Below the pieces are notes generated by a model. The model did not search any database, was not told the DNA's origin, and saw only the letters and a list, made by a program, of their open reading frames with translations. 64,000 bases of DNA from Phyto melanocephala (lineage: Eukaryota > Arthropoda > Insecta > Diptera > Rhinophoridae). The stretch is taken from the NCBI GenBank assembly GCA_941918925.1, contig OW799235.1, forward strand, positions 38,710,701 to 38,774,700, in the 5' to 3' direction. Positions 41,001-54,600 of the stretch are shown here, piece by piece. Position 1 is the first letter of the stretch, and every line of letters starts with the position of its first letter. The translations under genes and the position numbers were made by a program.

Positions 41001-44000
41001 AATCACTTATTCTTTTTGAAATTAAACTGATTACTCAAACATATACAAATGTAAATGATAACATGCGGCCCTATGTTCCACTGGGAATTAAAGGATTAAA
41101 TATATGTACTATGCCAAATTTGGAGTATCTGGGGAACTTGAACTGGAAATCCATAAGTCACAAATTTATTGGGAAATTTTGATTATGGTTTTTGTTAGGG
41201 AATTGCGTTTCCCACATGGAGCGCACAACATGCCAACTGGGCATGAGTGTATACCTGTCATAGGTTTGGGCTTTTAATGCCCCTCCTTTTCAACCTAACC
41301 TAAGCTATCACTCCAAATTTCATTGCGAATTTTGTCTATTGCTATAGCTTATGAATTATTGCAAAATGTGGACCTGATATTGCCGCTATGAATAAAAAAT
41401 AATTTTCGCCTAAAGGATCTAGTCTGTTTTAAACTTAGAACGGGATACTGGAGGTGAATATGAATTGGAGCAAAGCATTGGTCTCCTTGAGACAAAGATA
41501 CATAAAATGATATTAAAGTGACTGGTTCGACATGTTAAAGTGTAAGTACTCGATTTAGCTACTTCAGTTGAAAACCGGTCTCATGGCAATTATTCTAGGG
41601 TATATTTAGTTGCAAAATCACTAGATTTTTAACAAAAAGGCAACAAAAATTACGAAACTAAAAGCTAAAAATATCGAATTCGCCATGTCGAAATTAAAAA
41701 TCGATTTACCAATAAAAAGAATGGCATAGGTGTACATCGAAGTTTTTCTGAAAAATATGGAAATATATCGACATTTCGATATTTTTTCCCGATTGTATTT
41801 AAAAATAAAACCAACTAAATTTTGTTCCGATTTTAAAACAATTAAAAATATGATAAATGCTGCTATTGTCCTAAACAATCGTAAATATAGAATGGGACAA
41901 CAACCGCTAGTTTCGAAAAGAATTTATACTATGCTCTAATATAAAAGCACAATTATTGTTGTAAAATCATTTAAGAATATTAAAGACGATGCGACGATAC
42001 TGGTTAACAGATTCGATCATAATAATTTTTTCTAAATTATTAATTTGCAACTTCTGGACATTTATGAGTACGAAGTACTTTCATTTATTTTTTAGGACAT
42101 TAAAATTTTGTGTGTATATTTCTATGTGTGTGTTTAAAGGGTGATTTAAAAATTCGTACCCACACATAAATAATAGACTAAATGACAGCACATATTTCTT
42201 TGTTTTTGTGCAAATTTATAATTAAGGTTTTTGTTAGTGTTAATACTGTTTGTATACATTACCTGTGTAACAGGATTTTCTCCTGGTCGATAGACAACAT
42301 TGTGCTGTGGCCGCTTACGTCCCATATAATTGACGCAAACAAATTCCAGAAGAGACGCGTAAATGAAGCACATGCAAACGCCATCCCAAACATTCATCGC
42401 TGTAAGATTTGAGACCACTGGTAGTGTGCTGCGGAAACCGTTTGATGTTGTAAAGAAATTCAACATTGTTGTTACACCTTTTTTCGTTTATTTTTTTTGT
42501 TTTTCAAATGTAATTTAAAATTGTTGTCGCCATCGTTGTTTGTTATTAATATTTAATACAACACGAGAAAGAAAAATAAAATCGATTAATACAATTCTTA
42601 AATAAATTAAAAAATGAAGTGTACAATTATATACAATTATGTATGCATGTATTTGTTAATGAAAAAAATATGTTATTTTTTTATTTATTATTATTTTTTT
42701 AAATATGTATATCTTTGTTTGACCTCAATGTTGCTGATAAATATCATCGATAGTATTTGAATATTTGATTTTTCTTTTTTAATTTTCCAACTACATATGT
42801 ATATGAAGGTGAATTGATTGAATTCTAAGATGTGTGTAATTATATGTGTACGTTTGTGTGAAGATGTGAACGCAATTGGATAAGGTAAAAGCATAAATTG
42901 GGATAACTATCTCTGTAAAGGTTAAAAAAAAAACGCGAATGAAAATACAAATACATGTGTCACATATTTCGATTAAATTAAATAAAAGTGCAATTTAAAA
43001 GAATAATTAAAATAAATAATTTATGTACAATATATGGATATATAAGTATGTAATATTTATGTGTACTGATTATAACTGAAACAAATTAGTTAATATTTAC
43101 TGTAGAAATTGTTCATGACTGTTTTCATACCCATCATCGAAAAAGTAATTAATTGTATCATGACATATCACAATATTGCTTAGGAACCCTATAAAATATA
43201 TTTTTTTTACTATATCCCTAAATATTTCTAATGTGTTTTTTAAATATCCTATCGACAGTCTATTGACAGCACGATTAAAGTCGAACAAAAGACATTTAAA
43301 GGGAAAATTTAGCTTGGCAGCATATTTCTGGTGGGAAAGAGAGCATCGTTTTGGTAAATAAAAACAATAATGAAATGTTGTCGACTACATGTCCGTCAAT
43401 GTGAAACAGCAAAACAAAATTCCCTAAATTTTTCTTCCAAATGTTTGCACGTCTAAACTCGGATTCAGGAAAACAAATTTTGGCTGAAACATTTTTAGTT
43501 TATCAGAAATGTTTGCAGTGTAATGAAAAATTTAAGTATTAAATTTAAAAAGTCATTATCCTTGAGTAAATGAATAAGCGCTGATACATGGAAACTTATA
43601 CAAGAAAGGAAGTTATTAAAGACCGTCCGCAACTCTTATTGTACTCGCTCCAACAAAATCTGAGCGAACAGAATCTACAGATCTACACCTTGCAGCAAAT
43701 AATCTTATTAATAGGAAACTGGATATCTAATCGCTTTTTAACAAAACTCAGCATCGAGTCTGCGACTGTAAAATACATACCTGCAGCCTTATTCTGTAAC
43801 TCGCTAAAGCTAAATCTCTGTCGTTAAAACTCTACAAAATTAATTGAAAGAATATTTGTTAGCCAGAAATCTGTAAATTTATTTTTTAGGGTCTTAGTGA
43901 TAGAGATTCAGCCTTAGCGTGTTATAGAATGAGGTTGTAGAGCCGTTTACTTGGAGACTCAGGCTACAAAAATCTCTAAATTTATTTTTTAGGGTTTTAG

Positions 44001-47000
44001 CGATAGAGATTTAGCTTTAGCGGGTTACAAAATAAGGCTGCTGACCTCTTAATAACAATTGAGATTCGTTACTCAATAGATACTCTCAGACTCAACAAAG
44101 CTATAGGGATAAATAATAGCTCTCCAAAATTAATTTGTGTTGGTCTCATCGTTAGCGATTATTTGCTAATGGCAGGTGTTAAAAACTTTTTGAATAACAA
44201 AACTCTTACTAATGACTGCGCAGAAGATGTAATTATAACCCTTTTTAAACAAAGTGACTCCACAAACTGAAAGAAATTGGGTAGCATGAAACTATTAAGT
44301 ATGATTAATAAGATTACTGCTTATACTCCTCACGATCTGAAAGAAACAGGCTAGCTTCTACGCTGAAAAGTCTTGCCTGAACCTAGTCAACAGCCTACGA
44401 ATTGTAGCTCAATCGGCTAAGTGAAGATTACCATTATCACTGGCATACATAGACTCTTTTATGCTTTGAATCATAGTACTAATCTGAACTAACTGGAATA
44501 TGAAGGTAGCCCATATATGCTGATTAGCCCTTTAAGATTTCTGTATGGGAATGTTCTATAGCTAGAATCCTTTATATGTAACAATTGAGTAAGAAAATAT
44601 TAGCAAGTGCTGGATTGTCTTTTATCGACATTGCTTCAACTGTGTCTTTCACTTGGTGATGAAAAGGGCCATTAATGCTAGTAAAGGTATCACTTGGTGC
44701 TTGCGAAAGAAGCTAGAACACCTCGATTAGGAGAACGATATTTGTCTTATTAGTCAAACTTTTTCCGATATGCGCTAATAATTGATATCGTTTAGTAAAA
44801 TGGCGAAATACGTGGTAATGAAGATAAAAATCACTAAGACTAAAACATTGAGAATTAATGACAGCATTAAACAAAAACTACACATAGAAAAACCAATTAT
44901 CCGATCCGGCTATTATAAAAACTATATTATAAAAACTTTCACAGAAAAAGCTATCCACTGTGAAAGCGAAATATCGGAATGAAATAAAATAATTCTTACA
45001 TTGGATTGATATTAAAAGTTGTTTACATTTGTACGAACATTATACGTTTTTTAATGCATAAACTTCCTAGCCCTAGTTATTGTTACGTGTATGAGTAGGT
45101 ATGTATATGTATGTATGTATGTATGTGTTTGTGCATTGGAATAAAGTCATGCATGTGCAGAAAAAAATCAAACACCAAGTAATATATGAGAGTAAATACA
45201 ATTAAATAATGAGACAAATGTGGATACTATGGGCAAATTATCAAAAAAAGTTTCTATTGAGTTTCCAAAGATCTTGTATTTAAACTGCTGTGTAAGGAAG
45301 AACAAAATTAAACACAAAAACTAAAACGGAAACTGAAAACAAAAATAAGAACGTTCTCTTACTTTAATTTTAAAAACCTCAAAAACACTGACGTATATTT
45401 TTAAACTATTTACTTATTTTTGTTGTTGGCAATAGAATGATAGACAATGAAATAATTGAAACATTTTTAACTATTCTTGATTTTTTACTGTAGTTTTGTT
45501 TTATTTTTTTGTTGTTGTTGAATAAGAAGTTTAAAAACAAAACTTTTAACCTAAACCTTATTTCAGTTTAGTAATGCGAATGTTAAAGTTTGTCAATTAT
45601 TTTTCAAGTGCTTCATTTTGACTTTTTTAATTTGTTGTACAATTTACATAAATAAGAGAAAAAGACAATAGATTGCTATACTTAGAATAAGTACGATTTA
45701 ACGACAACTATAAACTATTTAGGAAAAACTTTTTTCATAATATTGATTTTTTACACTAATACTTTTGGTTTGAACATTTAGTTGCATTTATATCTAGTTG
45801 CTACAGTTTACAATATAAGTAGAGACAGAGAGAATACGAAATATTTATGTTTTATGTATAATTTATTTTATTTTTTTTATTTTTAAGGAAGGAAGAAATA
45901 AGTATTCTACGTACCGATCATAACTCTGGCTGGCACTGCGTTCCATTCCAGCCAGAAGGTAATAAATGATGATGTCACCAATATAATGCCAGGTATAAAA
46001 ACGGTTGTAAAATAATACGCACGATCACGGGTAAATGTTAACTCAACTTGTAGACAACTGTAATTACCTTTAAAAGAACACATACAGAATACAGAAGAAG
46101 AAGACACCATGTTGGCATATCATCAAAAGTTTGTAAGTTAGTACATAGATTTTTTTTAATTTTTATTTGCTTTTTTTTATATAACTTAGATTTTTTGATA
46201 CAGAAGTAAGTAACACATCAAATAGTACACTTCGCGAAATAATGTGTAAGATCAAACAAATTTATTTCTCAATAACTTTAGTGTGAAATATATAAAATAT
46301 TAGAATAATAATATTTAGAGAAAAGTTGTTTAGTGACAAAGTTGAAGTATTGTGGGTAAATGGATTAAAGTCAAGTTAACAGACTTTAAGTTGCTCAATT
46401 TAGGCTAGTCAGATTGGTTTTGATGCATATTAGAAGAGTTTAATTTGCATTACTGTTTGTTTTTCATTTGGCTTAGTCTTTTTTGAGAAAACATCAGAAA
46501 CAGAAAAGTGTAATGTTCACGGTTATAATGAGTAAAATTCTTTATGGAAATTTTCAAACCTTTGATCAATTGGTGTCATGAAAAAAAGTTTTGTGAACAT
46601 TTCTGAATTTTAAAGCTCCAAAAATATTACCTGTGACTTTGTTTGCTTAAAAAACCACACCATTTTGAATAGCTGACATGTGGAATATTTTGACATTTAC
46701 ACATGGAATTGACAATACGAAATTAAAATCCATTTGTATTCATTTTCGATCCCATAGAATATATATGTATTTTCCAAAAGCTTTTGAATAGGGAAGCAGA
46801 TTCAGTAATGACTGTCTGTCCAACTGTGCGCGCGTTGGTTTAAAAGTAAACTTTTGGAAGCACCCATCCAAATGTTGCACAGATATGTATTTGGTATTAA
46901 TATTTTCGAAGTAATCGCCATTAAAATGATTTTGAGATATGCCTAAATAAGCACCACTGCTTTTATTCTTTCCATATATTTACCATAAAAATTAACAGTT

Positions 47001-50000
47001 TCAGCCCTAGACACGTTTTATGCCTTTAGGGATATTTGTAAAAAATTCAGGACTAATTGGTCACTGATCGGAAAAGTTATAGGTAAAAATAATTTGGAAA
47101 AAAACTAATTATTTTTTGGACATGCTAAAGATACCAAATTGCAGTATCGAAAATTATTGATGAGAAAAACTAACAAATTGGTTAAAAATTATTTGAAATA
47201 TAAGCACCATGATATTTACAACTGCTTCAATGTTTTTCCATAAATTTACAAACGATTTTTTTCAGCTTTCTGACAACTGAAAGGGTCGATATGGGTATCA
47301 AATTAAAAAAGTGTACTCTTTCAATATCGGTGGTTGCCAGACTGGTAGTTGTGGAACGATTGGAAAAATACTCTTTGATAAATTGATTTTGATTTTAAAT
47401 TTCAAACAAAAATAAAAAAACAGTTGTGTTTTGGCTTTTTTATCGCAGTACATTTTAAACCGATTAACACCTCTTTCTGTTAATAATTATTTAGACAGCT
47501 GTTACTAGTTTTATGTTTAGATTGCTTTGCCATTTCAGCATGAGTAGGCTGACAGTTGTGTAGGTTTTTTTTTGCGAAAAACATGGTTCAGATTGATAGA
47601 CATGACGATTTATTCAGCAATGAAGCTCGACGATTAGGCTGGTATGTCGAATTTCTTTACTTAATTACTGACATAAGGCCTCCACTTTCTCCGAACCAGA
47701 CAAATTGTTTCATAATTATCTTTCATGGCAATTAACACATATACTACAAAACAATACCCTTTATTTGTGTTCAGACGATGCACTGAACTACTGTAATAAG
47801 TGCGTTTCATTATTGTTACATGCGCTATTGAGAAAATTGTTTGATCTTACAAATATATTAGACTGTGCATTCTTAGGTATATAGCGTATTTCTTTTACTA
47901 AAACTATTATTGCTTTTTTTTTTTGTTGGTGTAGTAGAAGACGTAGAACGTTTAAAACATGTACAAAAACATTAATTTTAGACACTTTGCACAATAAAAA
48001 ACGAGTGTTAAAAAATATTTTATAACAAATTCCCTAAATTTAATACTCAGTTATACATATGCCTGACTATCTCTAACACTATCCTGTACATACTGATTTA
48101 AAGATCTTTAAATGGAAACATACTATTTTCTTCTCCTTTTCAGAGCTAGAATTCTTGGAAAATTTTTGCTTTCAGTTTATTATTTAAAGAATTTGATTGG
48201 ATATAATTTTTTTGGGACAGAGGTACATGCAGAAAACACATAAAATTATAAAAATTTGCAGTGATTTTTAAAGTGAGTTCGAAATAAATTTCAATTAATT
48301 TTCGTATATTAATTGTATTATTTTAGTAGAGTTGATTTATTTAAACTACAATAGTTATATTTAAGGGATAATTATAAAAAAAAATTATATATAAGAATGA
48401 TAGTATGTATTAGTGATGTAACGAATAATCGCATGGTTTAATATTCGTATTAAAAGTCGAATATTTTTTGCTAATATTAGCGCACGAAAATATTCATAAT
48501 ACTAGTAGCATTAGATAAAGAAACTTAAATATTAATTTTTAATTAAAATGTTTATTCTTAAAAAATGATATAAAAGAACCAAAACTGCACTGTTAATTTA
48601 AGATACAAATACTTTCTTGTAATAATTCAACCCCCACCCCTCTAGCTGAACTTCGCACATAAAATGTTGGGGAGACTCATATGGCAATGAAGCTCATGAG
48701 TTGAGTGAACATAGTGGCATCAGTAGCTTACTAATGGGGCATAGGGGAATCCAGGACCTCGAACTTAACAAGGTTAGGCAGACTCAGATGCCGATGGAGC
48801 GCATAAGGTGAGTATAGGTTGTCGAAGGACTGCATTGCACGATCTTAGAGAATTGATCCATGTACAATGACAACATGGATAGTGACATCGGTATCTTTAT
48901 GAGGCATAGGAGAATGCTAGACCACGAACTTAAAGTGGTTAGAGAGAGTCAGATCGTGGTGGACTTAGACAGGTAGGCACACATTAGTATGATATTAAAA
49001 TATAAAATCATTTGACTTTGACTTCTTTTACTAGTCAGTTATGTTTTGGTCTGCTAGTTTGCTAGTTGCGGGTTCGATTTACACCAGAGACTCTGGACTG
49101 GTATGATTCTCTTTCTTTTCTATTCTAACTATTCTATTCATATGGAGCGCACAGCATGCCAATTGGGTATAAGTGTATACCTGTCGTCGGTTTGGACTTT
49201 TAGTGCCCCTCCTTTTCAACCTACCCTAACCTAACCCTATTTATTGCCCTTTTTACATTACTGGCAAAGTGCAGTATATATTGTTTACTTGCACCATCTA
49301 GTGGTTTTTTAGTCTTCGCAACTCTTTTGACGTTTTTTTTTCCGCGAAAAACTTTTTCCGTACCGAATTACAGGTGTTTTGAAGATTTATTAGAGTAAAC
49401 ACATTGAAGATATTACATTTAGAGATATTACAATATATTCACTCAATTTTAGAAATGTTAAATTTCACCATTCACCAGGTATTTAAAACACTTTAATTTG
49501 AGATTAAATGTATCTCTAACAAAAATCATAATTTGCAACAAAAAAAATGATTCTACTAAAATGGGGCAGAAACAGGAAAATTTTTTTCAAAAAAGAAGAT
49601 ATAAGCGTTCATAGTTTTCGATCGCTCTTCGTAATATTAAAATACTACTAGCTTCCAATTAGAATTTTAATACCAAGAAGAATGAGTTTGACGAAATTCT
49701 GCAAATGGCTCCGCTGTACTTGTGCGTAGATTACAAAACCTCTTTACCTTAATCTAGTCTTATTTTAAACTTAAATTATCACCTTCTTGTGCGAGCCTAG
49801 ATACAAACAAAAATATAAATATCCTTGTCTTAAACTTCTTATAGAAATAATTATTAACGCGTTGTATTTTTACGTCATTTAGCATATATTATCTATCATT
49901 AAAGGAAATAAATTTTTTTATTGTAATTAATAAAATAGCTTTTAGATGCGTACCATATTAAAATTGTGTGTAATTCACACGTCAACTAAGACGTCAAAAT

Positions 50001-51642
50001 TCCGCCTTACACTTATACGGAGTCAAAATGTTAACTAAATAACTATTCGAATTCGCATTTGTATTCGTGAATATCGGCTGCAAATATATGCATTTACGAA
50101 AACTTAAAAATTAATATTCGTTGCATCACTTGTATTTTTATGTCATTTATTCAATTCATTCGCTTTTATATGTTTTGTATACTTATGTTTAAAACCAAAC
50201 AAAGAAAAATGTTAAATAAAAACGTCTATTTTATACATTTAAAAAAAAGTACTTATACGTAGTTAATATTTCAAGAGGCAAAAATGCAACAGGTATGTAT
50301 GTATATTGGTTTTGGGATAACATTGTTTTGTGGCAAAATATAATATGGGGCTACCAGGCACCTTGTTAATGCTTCGATTATTTGTTTGTGGATTTGTTGA
50401 TTTGTTGATTTTGTTGGTAGTTTAAATTAAAAAAAAGAAGAAGGATCAAGGGTGAGCTTAGAAAGAAAAAAATAAACTAAATAATCAACGAATGAGGAAA
50501 AAAATTAATTATGTACAAATTTAATTATTCGAAGATGTTGTCAGAGGCGTTGAAGGAAAATTATAAAAGTTCCAAATAAAATGAATAAATTTTATTTATT
50601 GTGTTGGCAAAAGGTTATGGTGTTGGTTTAGTTATCTGATGGCTTGAAATGAAAACTCAGTTTGATTTGTACTGATTTTGAATTTAGAATTGTTTTAGAT
50701 ATTCGCTACATATTTTTGTATGTAAATTTGTTGTGGTTGATTTAATTTCTTTTGTATTTTTGGTATATGATAATAGATGTTTGCTTGGTGAATTGTTACC
50801 TATCATGGATCTTGCCGGTACAGCATTCCATTCTAACCAGAATGTTATAAATGATGACGTCACCAATATTATGCCAGGTATAAAAACGGTGGTGAAATAG
50901 AATGCTCGATCTCTGGTAAATATTAAATCGACTCTAAGACAGCTGTAGTTCCCTTCATAATTAAAATTGGAATAATAGTAGAGTAGAAAGTGATATTTAT
51001 GTATAATGTTTCTTTAGATACAAACAAGCAATTAAATGATGCGTTCAATTAAACTCTTTTTTTTAACATAATAAAACATTTTCTCTATTAACGACTTTGA
51101 ACGCAAATGAAAGGTGGGAAACGTAACTAAATAAACTGCAAATAAAACAATTATCTGATTTCTATACAAGTTCATATATATATTAATATTTTAATGCATA
51201 ACAATTATATACCAATTTACTGATGAACGTTAACGAATGCAAATAAGTTTTAGAAATTTATTTATTTATTTTTGTTACCAATGTTTTAAATACCATATTT
51301 GAAAGCTGCTCTAATATAATATACAAAGTGAAAAATATGCATTTAAAATATAATTTCGTAATCTCCAATTTGATTGTATATAGTTAAGTCGCAATTGCAT
51401 ATTATGTGCGGCAAAAGCAGATCTAATTTTTAAATAAAGAAATAAATTGTGGTTTTTTTTTCTTCTTAATAATGCTTATCTAATGTAATGTAATTACTCA
51501 TATACACAATTTGTTTGTAATGCAATTAAAAATTTGTTCAAATTACTTGCGAATTTGTAAAGAAAATAAACTAAATAGTACAAGAAATAAAATCTACATT
51601 AAAAAACTAATAAAATTTAATTTTAAAAGAAGTGTTAATAAC

Positions 51643-51673
<31 letters not shown>

Positions 51674-54600
51674 CAATTTAAAATCGGACGGGGAACATTA
51701 TTAAGTGAAATAAACCAAACAAGGTTAAGAAACTAAGTAACCCAGAAGCCAAGTTCTTAAAAAAGTATTAAAAAATAATATTATTAAACACTAATACACT
51801 ATAGAATCAAATCAAATATAAAAACCGAAACTTAAATTATACGTACAGAAAACAAAAACGACAAACAAAATTTTTAGTATTTGAAAGAATAAGAACAAAG
51901 AATAAAGAGTTTTATATTTAGACTCACCTCTCCAGCTATTTTGATCACATGGAGTTGTTTGATTTTTAATCAAATATGCATTTAATGTCGTCAACGAGGG
52001 ACTTTTGCGTAGGGTATCTTCATCGTTTTTCCAAACATATTTTATTTGGGCTTCTTCATACGAAACTGCGAAAGAAAATTAAAACAATTAAATTTGTGTG
52101 GTCGGGCGGTAAAGTTGGGGTATATATTCGTACTTAGAAAATGCGTAATGAAAAGTTTTTGTGAGTGATATTATGATCGAAAGTTAAAAAATCAAATTAG
52201 AATCTCCATAACAAAAGCATAGTGAACTCGAATGTTCGAGTAAAATTTCGATATCGTTCGAATGCCGTAAATCGACGCCATGCTGTGATCAGAAGTTGAC
52301 GTTAGTTCCTGCCTTATTTTTGAAATAAAAACAAGTAAGAGCTATATTCGGCCATGCCGAATCTTATAAACCCTTCACAACGTACATATGAAATACGTAC
52401 ATACATATATAAAAACATCCCATTGTAAAATTATAAATTTACGTATGTATGTTAAAAAAAAAAATAAAAAAATATTTAAAAAAAAAATTTAAAAAAAAAA
52501 TTAAAAAAAAAATTTTTTTTAAAAAATTATTAAAATATATATAATAAATATAAAACGAAAAAAAATATTAAAAAAAAAAATTTAAAAAAAAAATAAAAAA
52601 TTAAAAAAAAATAATAAAAATATAAATAATATATTAAATAAAAAATAAAAAAAAATTTTAAAAAATAAAAAAAAATTTGTTTGGCTCAGCTGGGATTCGA
52701 AGCCACGTTTTCTCTACCCAGTATACACGTTTGTATGTATGTATGTTGTTGTTGTAATGTTGTTTTTGTGAAAAAAAATCGAGGTGGTCGTGGGTTTTTG
52801 CTCATATCTCAGTTGTTTATGAACTGATGTTTCTGATTTTCAACACCGGTCTACTCCTGAATATTTCTGATATTTTAATACCTCACCCGGGTCCATGCGA
52901 TATCGGGGGGCTTCATAAAGTTGATTCAACATACACACGGACAGACGGACAGACTAACAGAGCTTAATCGACTCCCCTATTCATAAGCTTTCAGAAAATA
53001 TATACTTTATGGGGTCGGAAATGAAAATTGTAGAAATTTCACACGGAATGACAAACCTATATATACCCTTTTTCACTGTGTGAAGGGTATAAAAATGAGT
53101 CTATTTAAAAAACTAAATACAAAGTGATACTGTGATTATGGGCCATTATTTGGGTTAAGTATTCTTCAATTTTATTAAGTAAAAAAGTGTTGAAAATAAC
53201 ACAAAATATATTTTCACCCTTGTTCAGAACTTTATTATTGCATATAAAATTTTAAGAAGTTGACTTAAGTATCATTTCTCATATGAAAATTTTTAATTTT
53301 CAGTTCTACGCCATTTTTCTTAGTTACATTATTACAAAAACAATAAGGGTATTAATTGGAAAATGTATAATAAATAATGGTTTTTCATATTGCCTACATT
53401 AAAATGATTATTATGGCTACTCTACCGAAGACATGAAATAATTGTTATTGTTGCAGTCCGTTTTTAATTTTTAAAAATTAACGGAGTGAAAAAAAATATA
53501 TCATCTTTTTTTATAGTTACAATGCAGTAGGGAGAATCGACAAATAGTGTTATTGTCAAACAACTAATACATTCGGCAAAGCTAAGGGCTTTCTACCAAT
53601 TTTATTTCATATTAAATGATTAAATATTAGATGTGAAAAGTGTGCTTGTGCCCGAATAATGAATTCAATAAAAAATAAAAACTTTAGTTCTGTTCAATAA
53701 TGTAAAGAAATTATTTGATAATGAGATTATGGACTGAACCTTTAAAGTAAAATTATAAAAATTGTTTGTTACTCAACACAGCTAATACAAACAACGAATA
53801 AACTATGTAAATCATATACTTGTCTTAAATAATTAAGTTAAAAATTGTAAATTTTTTTTTTATTTAATAAAATATGGATTATACTTACTGCTTTCCATTG
53901 AAAATGAACATTTTGGATCATCAAATGGAAAAATGTGTAAACTTCCTTGACAGGATAAAATTAAATGTCGTCTGAAAATAAATTAATTGATTAATAACTA
54001 ATTAAAAAATAACTAAATAACTATGTATTTAAAATTGGTAGAAAACTAAATTTTTTCTCATAATTTTTATATCGTCGGCGCTCTTTTTCGACTATATAAG
54101 CGCCAACCAATAATTTTTGAAAAACGGAAACAAACTTATCTTTTTAAATATACAATGTATTTTCAACTCACTGAAGAGTGTAAAAAAGTTTTTGAAAACA
54201 TTTTTTACTTACAAGCTACTGTATCCAAATATGCCGCTTACGTGTTTTTTTTTGCAAATTGCCAATTTTGTCACTTACGAAGTTTTTATAAAATTAAAAA
54301 ACAAAAAATTTCTATGTGTAAATTAACATTTAGTCCTATATTTTTCAAACAAAGATTTATTATCTTAAAAAAAATAATAAACACTGGGGTCATGGGGTAT
54401 AAAATAAATATTTTGATGTATTAAAGACGATATGATAAATTGAATATACCCCATATCATTTTGGTTGTGGCGAAAAATATCTTCATTGACAATTTGATTA
54501 ATATTTTTGGATCCTAAAATCACAACTATAGAGAAGTAAACCGTCTTTAACACATTTTTTTAAAGGTCGCTTTCAGAAATATAACCTCCCGACTTATATG

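Noticed and set aside
43588..43827. Plus-strand 79-codon frame rich in Leu/Gln.
   Set aside because: Its end lies in the fold-back repeat and no domain or splice context supports it.
44782..44982. Plus-strand 66-codon frame rich in Lys/Ile.
   Set aside because: No recognisable motif, no flanking exon signals; composition as expected by chance.
49214..49245. CCTAACC repeats that could be an interstitial telomere.
   Set aside because: Too short, and attached to a recurring retroelement 3' end; flies do not use TTAGG telomeres.
54117..54424. Overlapping plus-strand open frames of 69 and 89 codons.
   Set aside because: Low-complexity Phe/Lys-rich translation, no family motif, overlap with decayed repeat sequence; typical of AT-rich introns.
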